From Thermoplasmata archaeon (GTDB taxonomy: Archaea > Thermoplasmatota > Thermoplasmata > Thermoplasmatales > Aciduliprofundaceae): a DNA stretch of 5,813 bases. The DNA lies in NCBI GenBank assembly GCA_021160945.1, contig JAGHBQ010000025.1, forward strand, positions 1 to 5,813, read 5' to 3'. Each line of letters opens with the position of its first letter. The stretch's first letter is position 1. Both the position numbers and the translations under genes were made by a program. The notes beneath the pieces are model-generated. The model had not been told where the DNA came from. It saw only the letters and a program-made list of their open reading frames with translations, and ran no database searches. This document shows positions 1 to 5,567 of the stretch, piece after piece.

Positions 1-13
1 CATATAGTCTATA

Positions 14-28
14 GAAAAAGTTTATAAT
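14..28 (+). promoter_or_regulatory. BRE/TATA promoter of the phosphate operon
   Basis: A purine-rich BRE-like stretch (GAAAAAG, 14-20) runs directly into an archaeal TATA box (TTTATAAT, 21-28). The A of the permease start codon at 49 lies 27 nt after the first T of TTATAAT. That is about where archaeal RNA polymerase starts transcription, so the mRNA would begin at or within a few bases of the start codon. There is no Shine-Dalgarno sequence before position 49, which agrees with a leaderless transcript. The box and spacing are visible; the promoter activity is inferred. Confidence 0.6.
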
Positions 29-48
29 TTCTCAGACAATCTCCAACT

Positions 49-1281
49 ATGCTCCCCATCATGATACTGATCATTGCTATCGGTGCTGCCCTTTATATGG
101 CATGGAATATTGGTGCCAATGATGTTGCCAATGCCATGGGTACCTCTGTGGGGAGTGGGGCACTCACACTCAAAAAAGCAGTAATTGTGGCAGGGATTTT
201 TGAGTTTTCCGGCGCTGTACTTGTGGGTAAGCATGTCACCGATACCATTGCCAAAGGAATTGCGAACCCTCTTCTTATAGATACCAATATCCTTATACTC
301 GGGATGCTGAGTGCCCTTCTTGCCTCTGCGATATGGGTTACCATTGCAACATATTTTTCTCTTCCTGTATCCACCACCCACTCCATAGTTGGTGCAGTAA
401 TAGGATTTCTTCTTCTCTACAATGTCTCTCTGATTCACTGGAATGTAGTTTTAAACATCGCTGCAAGCTGGTTGATTTCACCTCTAGCTGGGCTTGTTAC
501 GGCATACATCTTTTTTATGATAATAAAGAAAACAATTTTTGCTAAAGAAGACCCAGTGAAGGAAGCAGAGATCGTAGCCCCTTTCTTTATATTTTTCACC
601 GTGGTTGTAATCACAATGTCTGTGATATACAAAGGATTGGAAAATTTGAATTTCAATCTTCCCTTAATTCAAGCGTTGATGATTTCCTTTATTGTGGGAA
701 TAATAGCTTCTTTGATGGGCTACTTTTTCTTTGTTAGTCACAAATATAAATATGACCAAGATAAATACAAGAGACTGGAGAATTTCTTTATCTCTCTCCA
801 GATAATGACTGCAGCCAGCGTTGCCTTTGCTCATGGGGCAAACGATGTTGCAAATGCAGTGGGTCCTTTAGTTACAATAGTGGATATATACACAGGAGTG
901 TCTCTGAGTGCCAAAACGGTTATACCTCTCTGGGTTCTTATTTTAGGTGGATTCGGAATAGTTCTCGGGATATCTACCTGGGGATACAGAGTTATATACA
1001 CTGTTGGAAAGAGGATAACAGAGATAACCCCAACTAGAGGATTTGTTGCTCAGCTTGCTGCCGCTTTTACTGTCCTTGTTTTTTCTAAGCTTGGAATGCC
1101 AATATCCACTTCTCATGTGATTGTGGGTGCAGTAATGGGTGTTGGATTTGCCAGAGGACTGGCCACCATAAATTACAAAGTAATTAAGAATATAGTTTAC
1201 TCATGGATTGTAACTTTGCCTGTGGCCATGGGGGTTTCGGCAGGAATATTTTTATTGTTAAAATGTATATTCTTGGGATAA
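49..1281 (+). CDS. pit: PiT-family inorganic phosphate permease
   Basis: Integral membrane permease (410 aa) of the PiT/PHO-4 family, which imports inorganic phosphate with a coupled cation (H+ or Na+). The family's duplicated, inverted topology is plain. GANDVANA occurs at residues 22-29 and again at 263-270, and each copy is followed by a matching motif, LPVSTTHSIVGAVIG (105-119) and MPISTSHVIVGAVMG (350-364). About ten hydrophobic segments are separated by short loops, with the most charged stretches near 160-175 and 230-245. Length is normal for prokaryotic PiT proteins. The ATG at 49 is preferred because it sits where a leaderless transcript from the TATA box at 21-28 would begin; an in-frame ATG at 61 is the alternative. 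It is the first gene of an operon, and the DUF47 gene follows after a few bases, the standard pairing for this transporter. Which cation it uses cannot be read from the sequence. Confidence 0.95.
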   Translation: MLPIMILIIAIGAALYMAWNIGANDVANAMGTSVGSGALTLKKAVIVAGIFEFSGAVLVGKHVTDTIAKGIANPLLIDTNILILGMLSALLASAIWVTIATYFSLPVSTTHSIVGAVIGFLLLYNVSLIHWNVVLNIAASWLISPLAGLVTAYIFFMIIKKTIFAKEDPVKEAEIVAPFFIFFTVVVITMSVIYKGLENLNFNLPLIQALMISFIVGIIASLMGYFFFVSHKYKYDQDKYKRLENFFISLQIMTAASVAFAHGANDVANAVGPLVTIVDIYTGVSLSAKTVIPLWVLILGGFGIVLGISTWGYRVIYTVGKRITEITPTRGFVAQLAAAFTVLVFSKLGMPISTSHVIVGAVMGVGFARGLATINYKVIKNIVYSWIVTLPVAMGVSAGIFLLLKCIFLG

Positions 1282-1288
1282 GGAGGTG
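1281..1288 (+). promoter_or_regulatory. Strong Shine-Dalgarno site of the DUF47 gene
   Basis: AGGAGGTG is a full match to the anti-Shine-Dalgarno end of archaeal 16S rRNA. It begins on the last base of the permease stop codon and ends 5 nt before the ATG at 1294. It decides the start: a GTG at 1288 lies inside the site itself and is too close to be used, whereas 1294 has ideal spacing. Confidence 0.8.
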
Positions 1289-1293
1289 TGAGA

Positions 1294-1977
1294 ATGAAAT
1301 TTATGAGGGTTCCTATTATTGAAACCCTGGGGAAGTCACCATTTGAGGCACTAAAAGATCATGTCTCACTGGTAAAAAAGAGTGCGGCCCTTCTGAGGGA
1401 GGTGTTTAAGGATTTGATGAAAAATGAATTTGCAGATTTAGAAGGAAAGAAGAAGATTATAGAAGATCTGGAGCTAAAGGCGGATTATATAAAGAGCAAT
1501 ATAAGAAACCATCTACCTAAGAGTGTGAAGATGCCTGTTGATCGAGGAGTATTTCTTTCACTTCTCTCTGAGATTGATAAGGTAGAAGACTTAATTCAAG
1601 ATGTGGCGGAGTGGATTTCCATCAGAGAGAAACCTGTTCCTGATGAATTCAAGCAAGATTTTATTGAGCTTTTCAACAAGGCTCTTGAAGCCATAGAATA
1701 CACGGAAAAGGCAGTAGATGCATTGAATTTTGTGATAGAGTCTTCCTTTGTTGAGAAAGAAAGAGAGAATGCAAAGAAGATAATAGAGAAGTTGCATATC
1801 ATAGAACATGAGAGCGATCTTCTAGAAAGAAGACTTACAAAAAAGATTTTTCAGATGGAGGAACAGTTAAGTGCTGCAGCACTATTTCATTTAAGTAAAT
1901 TGGTATTTCTACTTGGTGATATTTCAAATCATGCAGAAAATGCCGGTGATCGGGTAAGAGCTTTAATTGCAAAGTGA
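1294..1977 (+). CDS. DUF47 / PhoU-like phosphate transport regulator
   Basis: Cytoplasmic, almost wholly alpha-helical protein of 227 aa in the DUF47 (COG1392, TIGR00153) family. It is related to PhoU and is nearly always encoded beside a PiT permease, whose activity it is thought to regulate. The two-fold PhoU-like pattern of acidic metal-binding motifs is visible: E60...D64 in LELKAD, D95 and E98 in EIDKVED, then EHESD (171-175) and GDISNHAENAGDRV (208-221). There is no signal peptide or membrane segment. Length is usual for the family. The start at 1294 rests on the Shine-Dalgarno site at 1281-1288; an in-frame GTG at 1288 would add two residues. It lies 12 nt after the permease stop and 7 nt before the DHH gene, so all three are probably on one mRNA. 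The regulatory role is known only by family association. Confidence 0.92.
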   Translation: MKFMRVPIIETLGKSPFEALKDHVSLVKKSAALLREVFKDLMKNEFADLEGKKKIIEDLELKADYIKSNIRNHLPKSVKMPVDRGVFLSLLSEIDKVEDLIQDVAEWISIREKPVPDEFKQDFIELFNKALEAIEYTEKAVDALNFVIESSFVEKERENAKKIIEKLHIIEHESDLLERRLTKKIFQMEEQLSAAALFHLSKLVFLLGDISNHAENAGDRVRALIAK

Positions 1978-1978
1978 T
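1974..1978 (+). promoter_or_regulatory. Ribosome-binding site overlapping the DUF47 stop codon
   Basis: GTGAT matches the last five bases of the archaeal Shine-Dalgarno consensus AGGAGGTGAT. It contains the TGA stop of the DUF47 gene (1975-1977) and is followed 6 nt later by the ATG at 1985. It supports ATG 1985 over the upstream in-frame TTG at 1967, which would make the genes overlap. Short but well placed. Confidence 0.45.
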
Positions 1979-1984
1979 TTTTCT

Positions 1985-2881
1985 ATGATTACAGTAATGA
2001 CCCATATGGATGCTGACGGAGTAATTTCTCTCTCTCTTTTTCTCAAAAGGATAGGGGGAACTAAAGTCAGGGTATATTTTACTTCTCCTGCTCAGTTAAG
2101 GGATACTATATGTCATTCTCTCCTCAGAAGAAGAGATTTGGGTGAGCTCTATATCTTTGATATGGCTGGAGAACACGGAGCTCTTTATGCTGCGGCGATT
2201 TACGATAGTGTGATATGGATTGACCATCACCAGTGGGATCCAGGCATTCAGTTGCCGCATGTGAAACTCATTATAGATTCTGGTGCAAAAAGTGCTGCGT
2301 CAGTGGTAGGCAAGTATTTTGGGATCAATTCTCCCCTCATAGATATAGCGGATCAAATAGACATGAACGATGTGAAGGATGAGAATGCAGAAAAGATTAG
2401 ACTAATAATTGGTGCTCTTCGCTGGAAATTTTTCGGAAGAGAATTAAATACCAAGCTTGAAAAAATTGCTAGGCAACTAATGAGTGAGGATTTTTCTCTA
2501 CTGACAGAGTATGATTCTCTTGTTGATGAATATTCTAAATGGCTTGCTAAGCTGGAGGAGAGAGTGAAAAAAGACACAAAGACCTTTAGTGTGAAAAATT
2601 TGAAAATTGCATTTTTTGAAACTACGGAATCTGTACCTGTTTATATAATCTCCAATGTTCTTGCTGAGAGAGATAGCTTCGATATAATAGTGGTTCTTAT
2701 CTATAAAGTGAGAAGAGGCAGAACACTAACGAAGATGGAATTTAGAACCCATACGGGTATAGATGTGCTCAAAATAGCAAAGTTTTATGGTGGAGGGGGA
2801 CATAAACTGGCCAGCGGTGCCAGCGTTAACGATATAGTTACCATACCCGAAATTCTCAATACAGTGGACCTTATTTACTGA
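1985..2881 (+). CDS. DHH/DHHA1 phosphoesterase (NrnA / pAp-phosphatase type)
   Basis: Cytoplasmic Mn-dependent phosphoesterase, 298 aa. The N-terminal DHH domain shows motif I, THMDADGV (6-13), an aspartate after a beta strand in IFDMAG (D59), the signature WIDHHQWD (D80-H81-H82), GAKSAAS (100-106) and IADQIDMND (121-129). The C-terminal DHHA1 domain ends with GGGGHKLASGAS (269-280), the glycine-rich nucleotide-binding loop. All expected metal ligands are present, so the enzyme should be active. The compact length resembles NrnA-like nanoRNases and pAp phosphatases rather than the longer archaeal RecJ-like nucleases, but RecJ-type exonuclease activity cannot be excluded. The start at 1985 has GTGAT as ribosome-binding site; a TTG at 1967 would add six residues. 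It is the third gene of the phosphate operon, and its last 11 bp overlap the converging thiolase gene. Confidence 0.88.
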   Translation: MITVMTHMDADGVISLSLFLKRIGGTKVRVYFTSPAQLRDTICHSLLRRRDLGELYIFDMAGEHGALYAAAIYDSVIWIDHHQWDPGIQLPHVKLIIDSGAKSAASVVGKYFGINSPLIDIADQIDMNDVKDENAEKIRLIIGALRWKFFGRELNTKLEKIARQLMSEDFSLLTEYDSLVDEYSKWLAKLEERVKKDTKTFSVKNLKIAFFETTESVPVYIISNVLAERDSFDIIVVLIYKVRRGRTLTKMEFRTHTGIDVLKIAKFYGGGGHKLASGASVNDIVTIPEILNTVDLIY

Positions 2882-3788
2882 GATTTTCGTATCTCAACTT
2901 TAGCTGGCAGGCTTTGCATATCTCTTGGATGGTTAGTTCACCACATATTTTACATGGTCTCATCTCCTGACTATATTTTTTCTCCAGAAGAGGCTTAAGT
3001 TCATCAAAAAATTTGAGGGTCGAGAATTTCACTGCTGGATCTCTTTTCTCAAGCGAATTTAAAAATCCCCGGTAAACATCCCTTATAGCCAAAGGTGCAT
3101 AAGGGCATCTACTCGCATAATAGGGTATCTTTGCCATTTTCACATATGACCGAACTTCATCTTCAAGTACTCTGCGAAGCGGAAGTATGCGCGGAATAAA
3201 ACCCTCCTTTATCTTTTTATGGGGCGACAATCTGGCAAGTCTACTCAAATCACCTCTTGTGACATTCATTATTATCGATTGTGCAATATCATCCAGATTT
3301 AACCCCAGAATGAGATATTTTGCTTCAACTTCTTTAGCATACAAATTCAAAACTTTCCTTCTAAATACTCCGCAATAGGTGCAGGGCTTGAGCTCTTGGT
3401 CAACATGAGCCACATCGTCAGTTGTTATCCCAATGTACTCTCTAAATGTGATTGTCCTGTGCTCAATTCCAAGACTCTTGGAGAAATTTCTAGCCACCTC
3501 TGCACATTTTCTTCTAAAATCCCCGATACCCTCATCAACGGTCACTGAAAGCATCTCAAACTCCCTCCACTTCCCAAAAATCTTCTCCATAAAATAAAGG
3601 GTAAGCATGCTGTCTTTTCCCCCTGAAACAGCAATAAGAACTCTATCATCTTTTTCAAATCTTACCTGCGCTCTTATCTCATGCTTAACCTTTCGCTCAA
3701 TAAACTGAAGAAAATGCTCCCTGCAGAGTCTGATTCCCGCATATCTTATCTCTGCAACTGCCTTTCTATCGCATTTACTGCATCTCAT
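2871..3788 (-). CDS. ttuA: tRNA 2-thiolation enzyme, TtuA/NcsA family
   Basis: PP-loop ATPase of 305 aa that activates a tRNA uridine by adenylation and replaces its C2 oxygen with sulphur, normally supplied by a ubiquitin-like carrier. Layout: N-terminal zinc finger (C3, C6, C22, H25), PP-loop SGGKDS (55-60), CTYC (C136, C139), GLNLDDIAQ (162-170), a lone C228 in RCPYAP, and a C-terminal zinc finger (C279, C282, C291, C294). C136, C139 and C228 correspond to the three [4Fe-4S] ligands described for TtuA, so the iron-sulphur chemistry appears intact. The family (TIGR00269) includes TtuA, which makes 2-thio-U54 (m5s2U54) in thermophiles, and archaeal NcsA, which acts at U34; sequence alone does not settle which applies, so the symbol is provisional. 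It has its own promoter at 3811-3827. The ATG at 3788 lies about where a leaderless transcript would start; a GGTGAT at 3800-3805 is a distant (11 nt) Shine-Dalgarno alternative. Confidence 0.92.
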   Translation of the reverse strand: MRCSKCDRKAVAEIRYAGIRLCREHFLQFIERKVKHEIRAQVRFEKDDRVLIAVSGGKDSMLTLYFMEKIFGKWREFEMLSVTVDEGIGDFRRKCAEVARNFSKSLGIEHRTITFREYIGITTDDVAHVDQELKPCTYCGVFRRKVLNLYAKEVEAKYLILGLNLDDIAQSIIMNVTRGDLSRLARLSPHKKIKEGFIPRILPLRRVLEDEVRSYVKMAKIPYYASRCPYAPLAIRDVYRGFLNSLEKRDPAVKFSTLKFFDELKPLLEKKYSQEMRPCKICGELTIQEICKACQLKLRYENLSK

Positions 3789-3810
3789 TATTTCTGCAAA
3801 TCACCCATTC

Positions 3811-3827
3811 ATTATAATATTTCCCCC
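3811..3827 (-). promoter_or_regulatory. BRE/TATA promoter of the thiolase gene
   Basis: Read on the minus strand, GGGGGAA (3827-3821) is followed by ATATTATAAT (3820-3811). The core TTATAAT is identical to the core of the phosphate-operon box at 22-28. The start codon A at 3788 is 29 nt after the first T of the core, against 27 nt in the phosphate operon, so transcription should begin within a few bases of the ATG. The site lies in the 70-nt gap after the broken gene, so the thiolase does not depend on that gene's promoter. Confidence 0.55.
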
Positions 3828-3858
3828 AAAAATGCACGAGCGAGATTAGATTTCACCT

Positions 3859-4326
3859 CTATTTCAGTGTCTTCCCTTTCTCCCCAGAAATCTTTCCCTC
3901 CATCCAGCCAATCGCTTCCACCACATCCCCACCTTTAATAACTTGCCACCCATATTGCTGCTGTTCACCAGAACATCTATCGTTCCAAGAGGCCTGCTTT
4001 CCACTCCTACTATTAACACCTCTTCATCCAGAATTGCCATCTTTTCTATTCTTTTCACCTTTCCAATCACCACATACTCATCAAGTGCACTCTTATCATA
4101 CGGTAACAGCACTTACACATCTATTTTCATACCACACTCTATCTCTATATTCAATATCCAACATCTATGCCTCATTTTCTCTATGCTTTCATACTTTCTA
4201 TCCTTTATTTTCGTTACCTCATCCATCACAAAATATAGCAAGTCTTTCGGAAATGTGCTTATCTGTTTCAGCATCTTTTACTCCATCAAGGCATTTTCTT
4301 CCAAAGAAAGGAAGGGAGAAAGGCAC
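3859..4326 (-). pseudogene. Broken gene, unrecognised protein (about 154 aa if repaired)
   Basis: The minus strand carries a protein-like reading interrupted three times. It opens at a possible GTG (4326) and reads ...DKHISERLAIFCD up to a tandem GATG duplication (4220-4227). Removing one copy joins it to EVTKIKDRKYESIEKM... and onward to GMKIDV. An in-frame TAA (4113-4115) follows; beyond it the same frame gives VLLPYDKSALDEYVVIGKVKRIEK..., ending GGKLLKVG. At the G-run (3927-3930) one G appears lost; restoring it continues KVGDVVEAIGWMEGKISG to a TAG at 3859-3861. Codons on both sides of each lesion are rich in first-position G and A like the neighbouring genes. The C-terminal half has the alternating beta-strand look of a small barrel, perhaps OB-like, but I do not recognise the family. 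An alternative 5' end is ATG 4274, in the frame used downstream, with GGAG six bases before it; this removes the need for the GATG lesion. Few, small lesions suggest recent inactivation; sequencing error is also possible. Confidence 0.6.
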
Positions 4327-4337
4327 GCTCTTACATC

Positions 4338-4352
4338 AAAAAACTTTAATTA
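4338..4352 (+). promoter_or_regulatory. Possible promoter of the Nep1 operon
   Basis: An A-run followed by ACTTTAATTA gives a weak BRE/TATA-like element about 36 nt before the ATG at 4384, leaving room for a short leader that contains the Shine-Dalgarno site at 4374-4379. It is the only AT-rich box in the gap between the broken gene and the operon. Its complement could equally have served the divergent broken gene. The match to the TATA consensus is poor. Confidence 0.3.
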
Positions 4353-4373
4353 CCATGGCTATTATGGGACAGC

Positions 4374-4379
4374 AGGTGA
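4374..4379 (+). promoter_or_regulatory. Shine-Dalgarno site deciding the start at 4384
   Basis: AGGTGA, part of the archaeal consensus AGGAGGTGAT, lies 4 nt before ATG 4384. It matters because the same frame stays open upstream as far as about 3943, across the broken gene on the other strand. This site marks 4384 as the true start and the upstream open stretch as antisense noise. Confidence 0.65.
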
Positions 4380-4383
4380 GAAG

Positions 4384-4665
4384 ATGTACGCAATATTCAA
4401 GTTCAACCCCGGAGATAGGAAAATCGATGAACTGTATAAGGATGATACAATCAGCAGACAGACTATAATAAAGAGAGACACGCGAAGCCTTGGAATGAAA
4501 GGTGGTGACATTTATATCCTGATAGAAGGAAGCGAAGAGGCGATAGAAAAAGCGCGAAAAATTGCAGGAGAGAGCGAGATGAAGGATGGACGCGAGGAAA
4601 TTTACAGGAAGATAAAGGAGGCGGAGGAGGAAGCATCCTTGGGCATGGGGGCAATATTCGGATGA
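4384..4665 (+). CDS. Small unrecognised protein, first gene of the Nep1 operon
   Basis: A 93-aa soluble protein I cannot assign to a family. It begins MYAIFKFNPGDRK, a likely beta strand and turn, then a basic stretch (TIIKRDTRSLGMKGG, 27-41), a hydrophobic strand DIYILIEGS (42-50), and a helix beginning EEAIEKARKIA (51-61). A very acidic and lysine-rich helix fills 66-84, and the protein ends with a short glycine/hydrophobic tail (LGMGAIFG). The strand-then-helix pattern with IEGSEEAIEKA resembles small alpha/beta ligand- or RNA-binding folds, but this is only an impression. It has no cysteines and no membrane segment. It has a good Shine-Dalgarno site (4374-4379). Its stop overlaps the Nep1 start in ATGA (4662-4665), so the two are translationally coupled and probably work in the same process, presumably rRNA modification or ribosome assembly. 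Coding status is strongly supported by codon use, the start signal and coupling. Confidence 0.8.
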   Translation: MYAIFKFNPGDRKIDELYKDDTISRQTIIKRDTRSLGMKGGDIYILIEGSEEAIEKARKIAGESEMKDGREEIYRKIKEAEEEASLGMGAIFG

Positions 4666-5342
4666 TGCATCTAATACTTGGAGACACGGAAGTGGAAATT
4701 GTGCCGCAGAGCATACAGGGTCACCCTGCAGTGGTGAAGCATGCTAAGCTCAGGAAAAAGAGGCCATCCAGAATTCTTCTCGATGCATCTTTTCATCATC
4801 AGGCCATAAGGAGCAAATATCCTGAGGAGGCGGAGAGAAGAGGAAGACCTGATATTGCCCATATGGTTCTCATGAACGCTCAGGAATCCATTCTTAATAA
4901 AGCTGGGCTTTTGAGGGTTTATGTGCATACAAGAAATAATGATGTTATCCATATCTCTCCAGAAACGAGATTGCCTAAGGCGTATCATCGCTTTGTTGGC
5001 TTGATAGAGCATGTGTTTCAGAACAAGTATGTGCCCAATAAGGAAAATCCACTTCTCTTTCTTGAAAAGATTAGTCTTCAAGCTCTTGCTAAGAAGTGCG
5101 GTGGCAAGCTCGTAGTTCTCTCAGAGAGAGGAAAAAGGGTAAATTTGGGGAAATATGATATTCCAGAAGATGTGACCTTCATCATCGGGGGTTTTCCCAA
5201 TGGTGATTTTCTGAGCAACATTGATTTTGCAGATGAGATAATATCTATATATCCCCAAACTCTTATGGCATGGGTTGCCACCTATGAAATAATCACAGAA
5301 TACGAGAGAAGATATCTCAAGTGGAATTTTGAGGGGGAATAG
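4662..5342 (+). CDS. nep1: Nep1/Emg1 rRNA pseudouridine N1-methyltransferase
   Basis: SPOUT-superfamily methyltransferase of 226 aa, the archaeal counterpart of eukaryotic Emg1/Nep1. It uses S-adenosylmethionine to methylate N1 of a pseudouridine in small-subunit rRNA (helix 35 region) and acts in 30S assembly, working as a dimer. Family hallmarks visible: LLDASFHH (39-46), RRGRPDIAH (59-67), the arginine-rich RNA-binding segment ETRLPKAYHRFVGLIEH (101-117), and the trefoil-knot cofactor site IIGGFPNGDF (174-183) with IYPQTLMAWVATYEIITEYE (196-215). Length fits archaeal Nep1. It starts with tandem ATGs (4662 and 4665); the first forms ATGA with the upstream stop, and with no close Shine-Dalgarno site translation probably depends on coupling to the previous gene. 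It is followed 3 nt later by the CRM-domain gene, forming a ribosome-biogenesis operon. Confidence 0.95.
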   Translation: MMHLILGDTEVEIVPQSIQGHPAVVKHAKLRKKRPSRILLDASFHHQAIRSKYPEEAERRGRPDIAHMVLMNAQESILNKAGLLRVYVHTRNNDVIHISPETRLPKAYHRFVGLIEHVFQNKYVPNKENPLLFLEKISLQALAKKCGGKLVVLSERGKRVNLGKYDIPEDVTFIIGGFPNGDFLSNIDFADEIISIYPQTLMAWVATYEIITEYERRYLKWNFEGE

Positions 5343-5345
5343 AAG

Positions 5346-5567
5346 ATGGAGCTTAAAGCTACAGTTCAAATAGGAAAGAAGGGTATGACGGAGGAGGTTA
5401 TAGAGGAAATTAAAGCTCAGCTAAAAAAGAGAAAAATTGTAAAAATAAGATTTTTAAAAAATGCAGATAGAGAGAATTTTAAAGAAAAGGTAGAAAGCAT
5501 TGCGAAAAAAGTTGGTGCGCAGATAGTGGAAATAAAGGGATACACCTTCATTCTTCGGAGAGAATAA
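5346..5567 (+). CDS. YhbY/CRM-domain RNA-binding protein
   Basis: A 73-aa protein that consists of a single CRM (YhbY-like) domain, a small fold similar to IF3-C that binds RNA. Free-standing members associate with pre-ribosomal particles in bacteria, and archaeal members are thought to act in ribosome assembly. The conserved GKxG loop is present as IGKKGMTEEVIEEIKAQLKK (9-28), followed by a strand (KIVKIRF, 30-36), a lysine-rich helix, and the closing strand GYTFILRRE (65-73). High lysine and arginine content fits RNA binding. It is shorter than typical bacterial YhbY (about 95 aa) but complete for an archaeal copy. It lies 3 nt after Nep1; the purine run GAGGGGGA (5331-5338) at the end of Nep1 may serve as a ribosome-binding site. 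Its last 20 bp overlap the converging HIT gene. Confidence 0.9.
   Translation: MELKATVQIGKKGMTEEVIEEIKAQLKKRKIVKIRFLKNADRENFKEKVESIAKKVGAQIVEIKGYTFILRRE

Noticed and set aside
22..438. A 138-codon minus-strand open frame inside the permease gene
   Set aside because: It is the complement of well-conserved PiT sequence, is rich in Cys, Tyr and Gly, and shows no domain or start signal.
111..860. Similar DNA at about 111-133 and 835-857 as a dispersed repeat or mobile element end
   Set aside because: Both copies encode the GANDVANA motif of the permease and reflect the ancient internal duplication of the PiT family.
3864..4112. An intact 82-aa minus-strand gene starting at GTG 4112
   Set aside because: The GTG directly follows an in-frame TAA with protein-like sequence before it, and after the G-run at 3927-3930 the frame turns Trp/Arg-rich while a neighbouring frame continues sensibly. 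It is better read as part of a broken gene, although a Gar1-like or OB-like intact protein was considered.
4220..4227. GATG tandem repeat as part of a repeat array or CRISPR
   Set aside because: There are only two 4-bp copies and no spacer structure; it is meaningful only as a possible frameshift lesion.
3943..4383. Long open stretch in frame with, and upstream of, the 93-aa gene on the plus strand
   Set aside because: It is rich in Ser, Phe, Ile and Thr and unlike the neighbouring proteins, it lies antisense to the broken gene, and the Shine-Dalgarno site at 4374-4379 places the true start at 4384.
4034..4468. A 144-codon plus-strand open frame across the same gap
   Set aside because: Composition is Ser/Phe/His-rich with no motif; it overlaps both the broken gene and the well-supported gene at 4384 in another frame and has no ribosome-binding site.
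4671..5081. A 136-codon minus-strand open frame inside nep1
   Set aside because: The opposite strand encodes conserved Nep1 motifs through this interval; the frame has no recognisable motif or ribosome-binding site.
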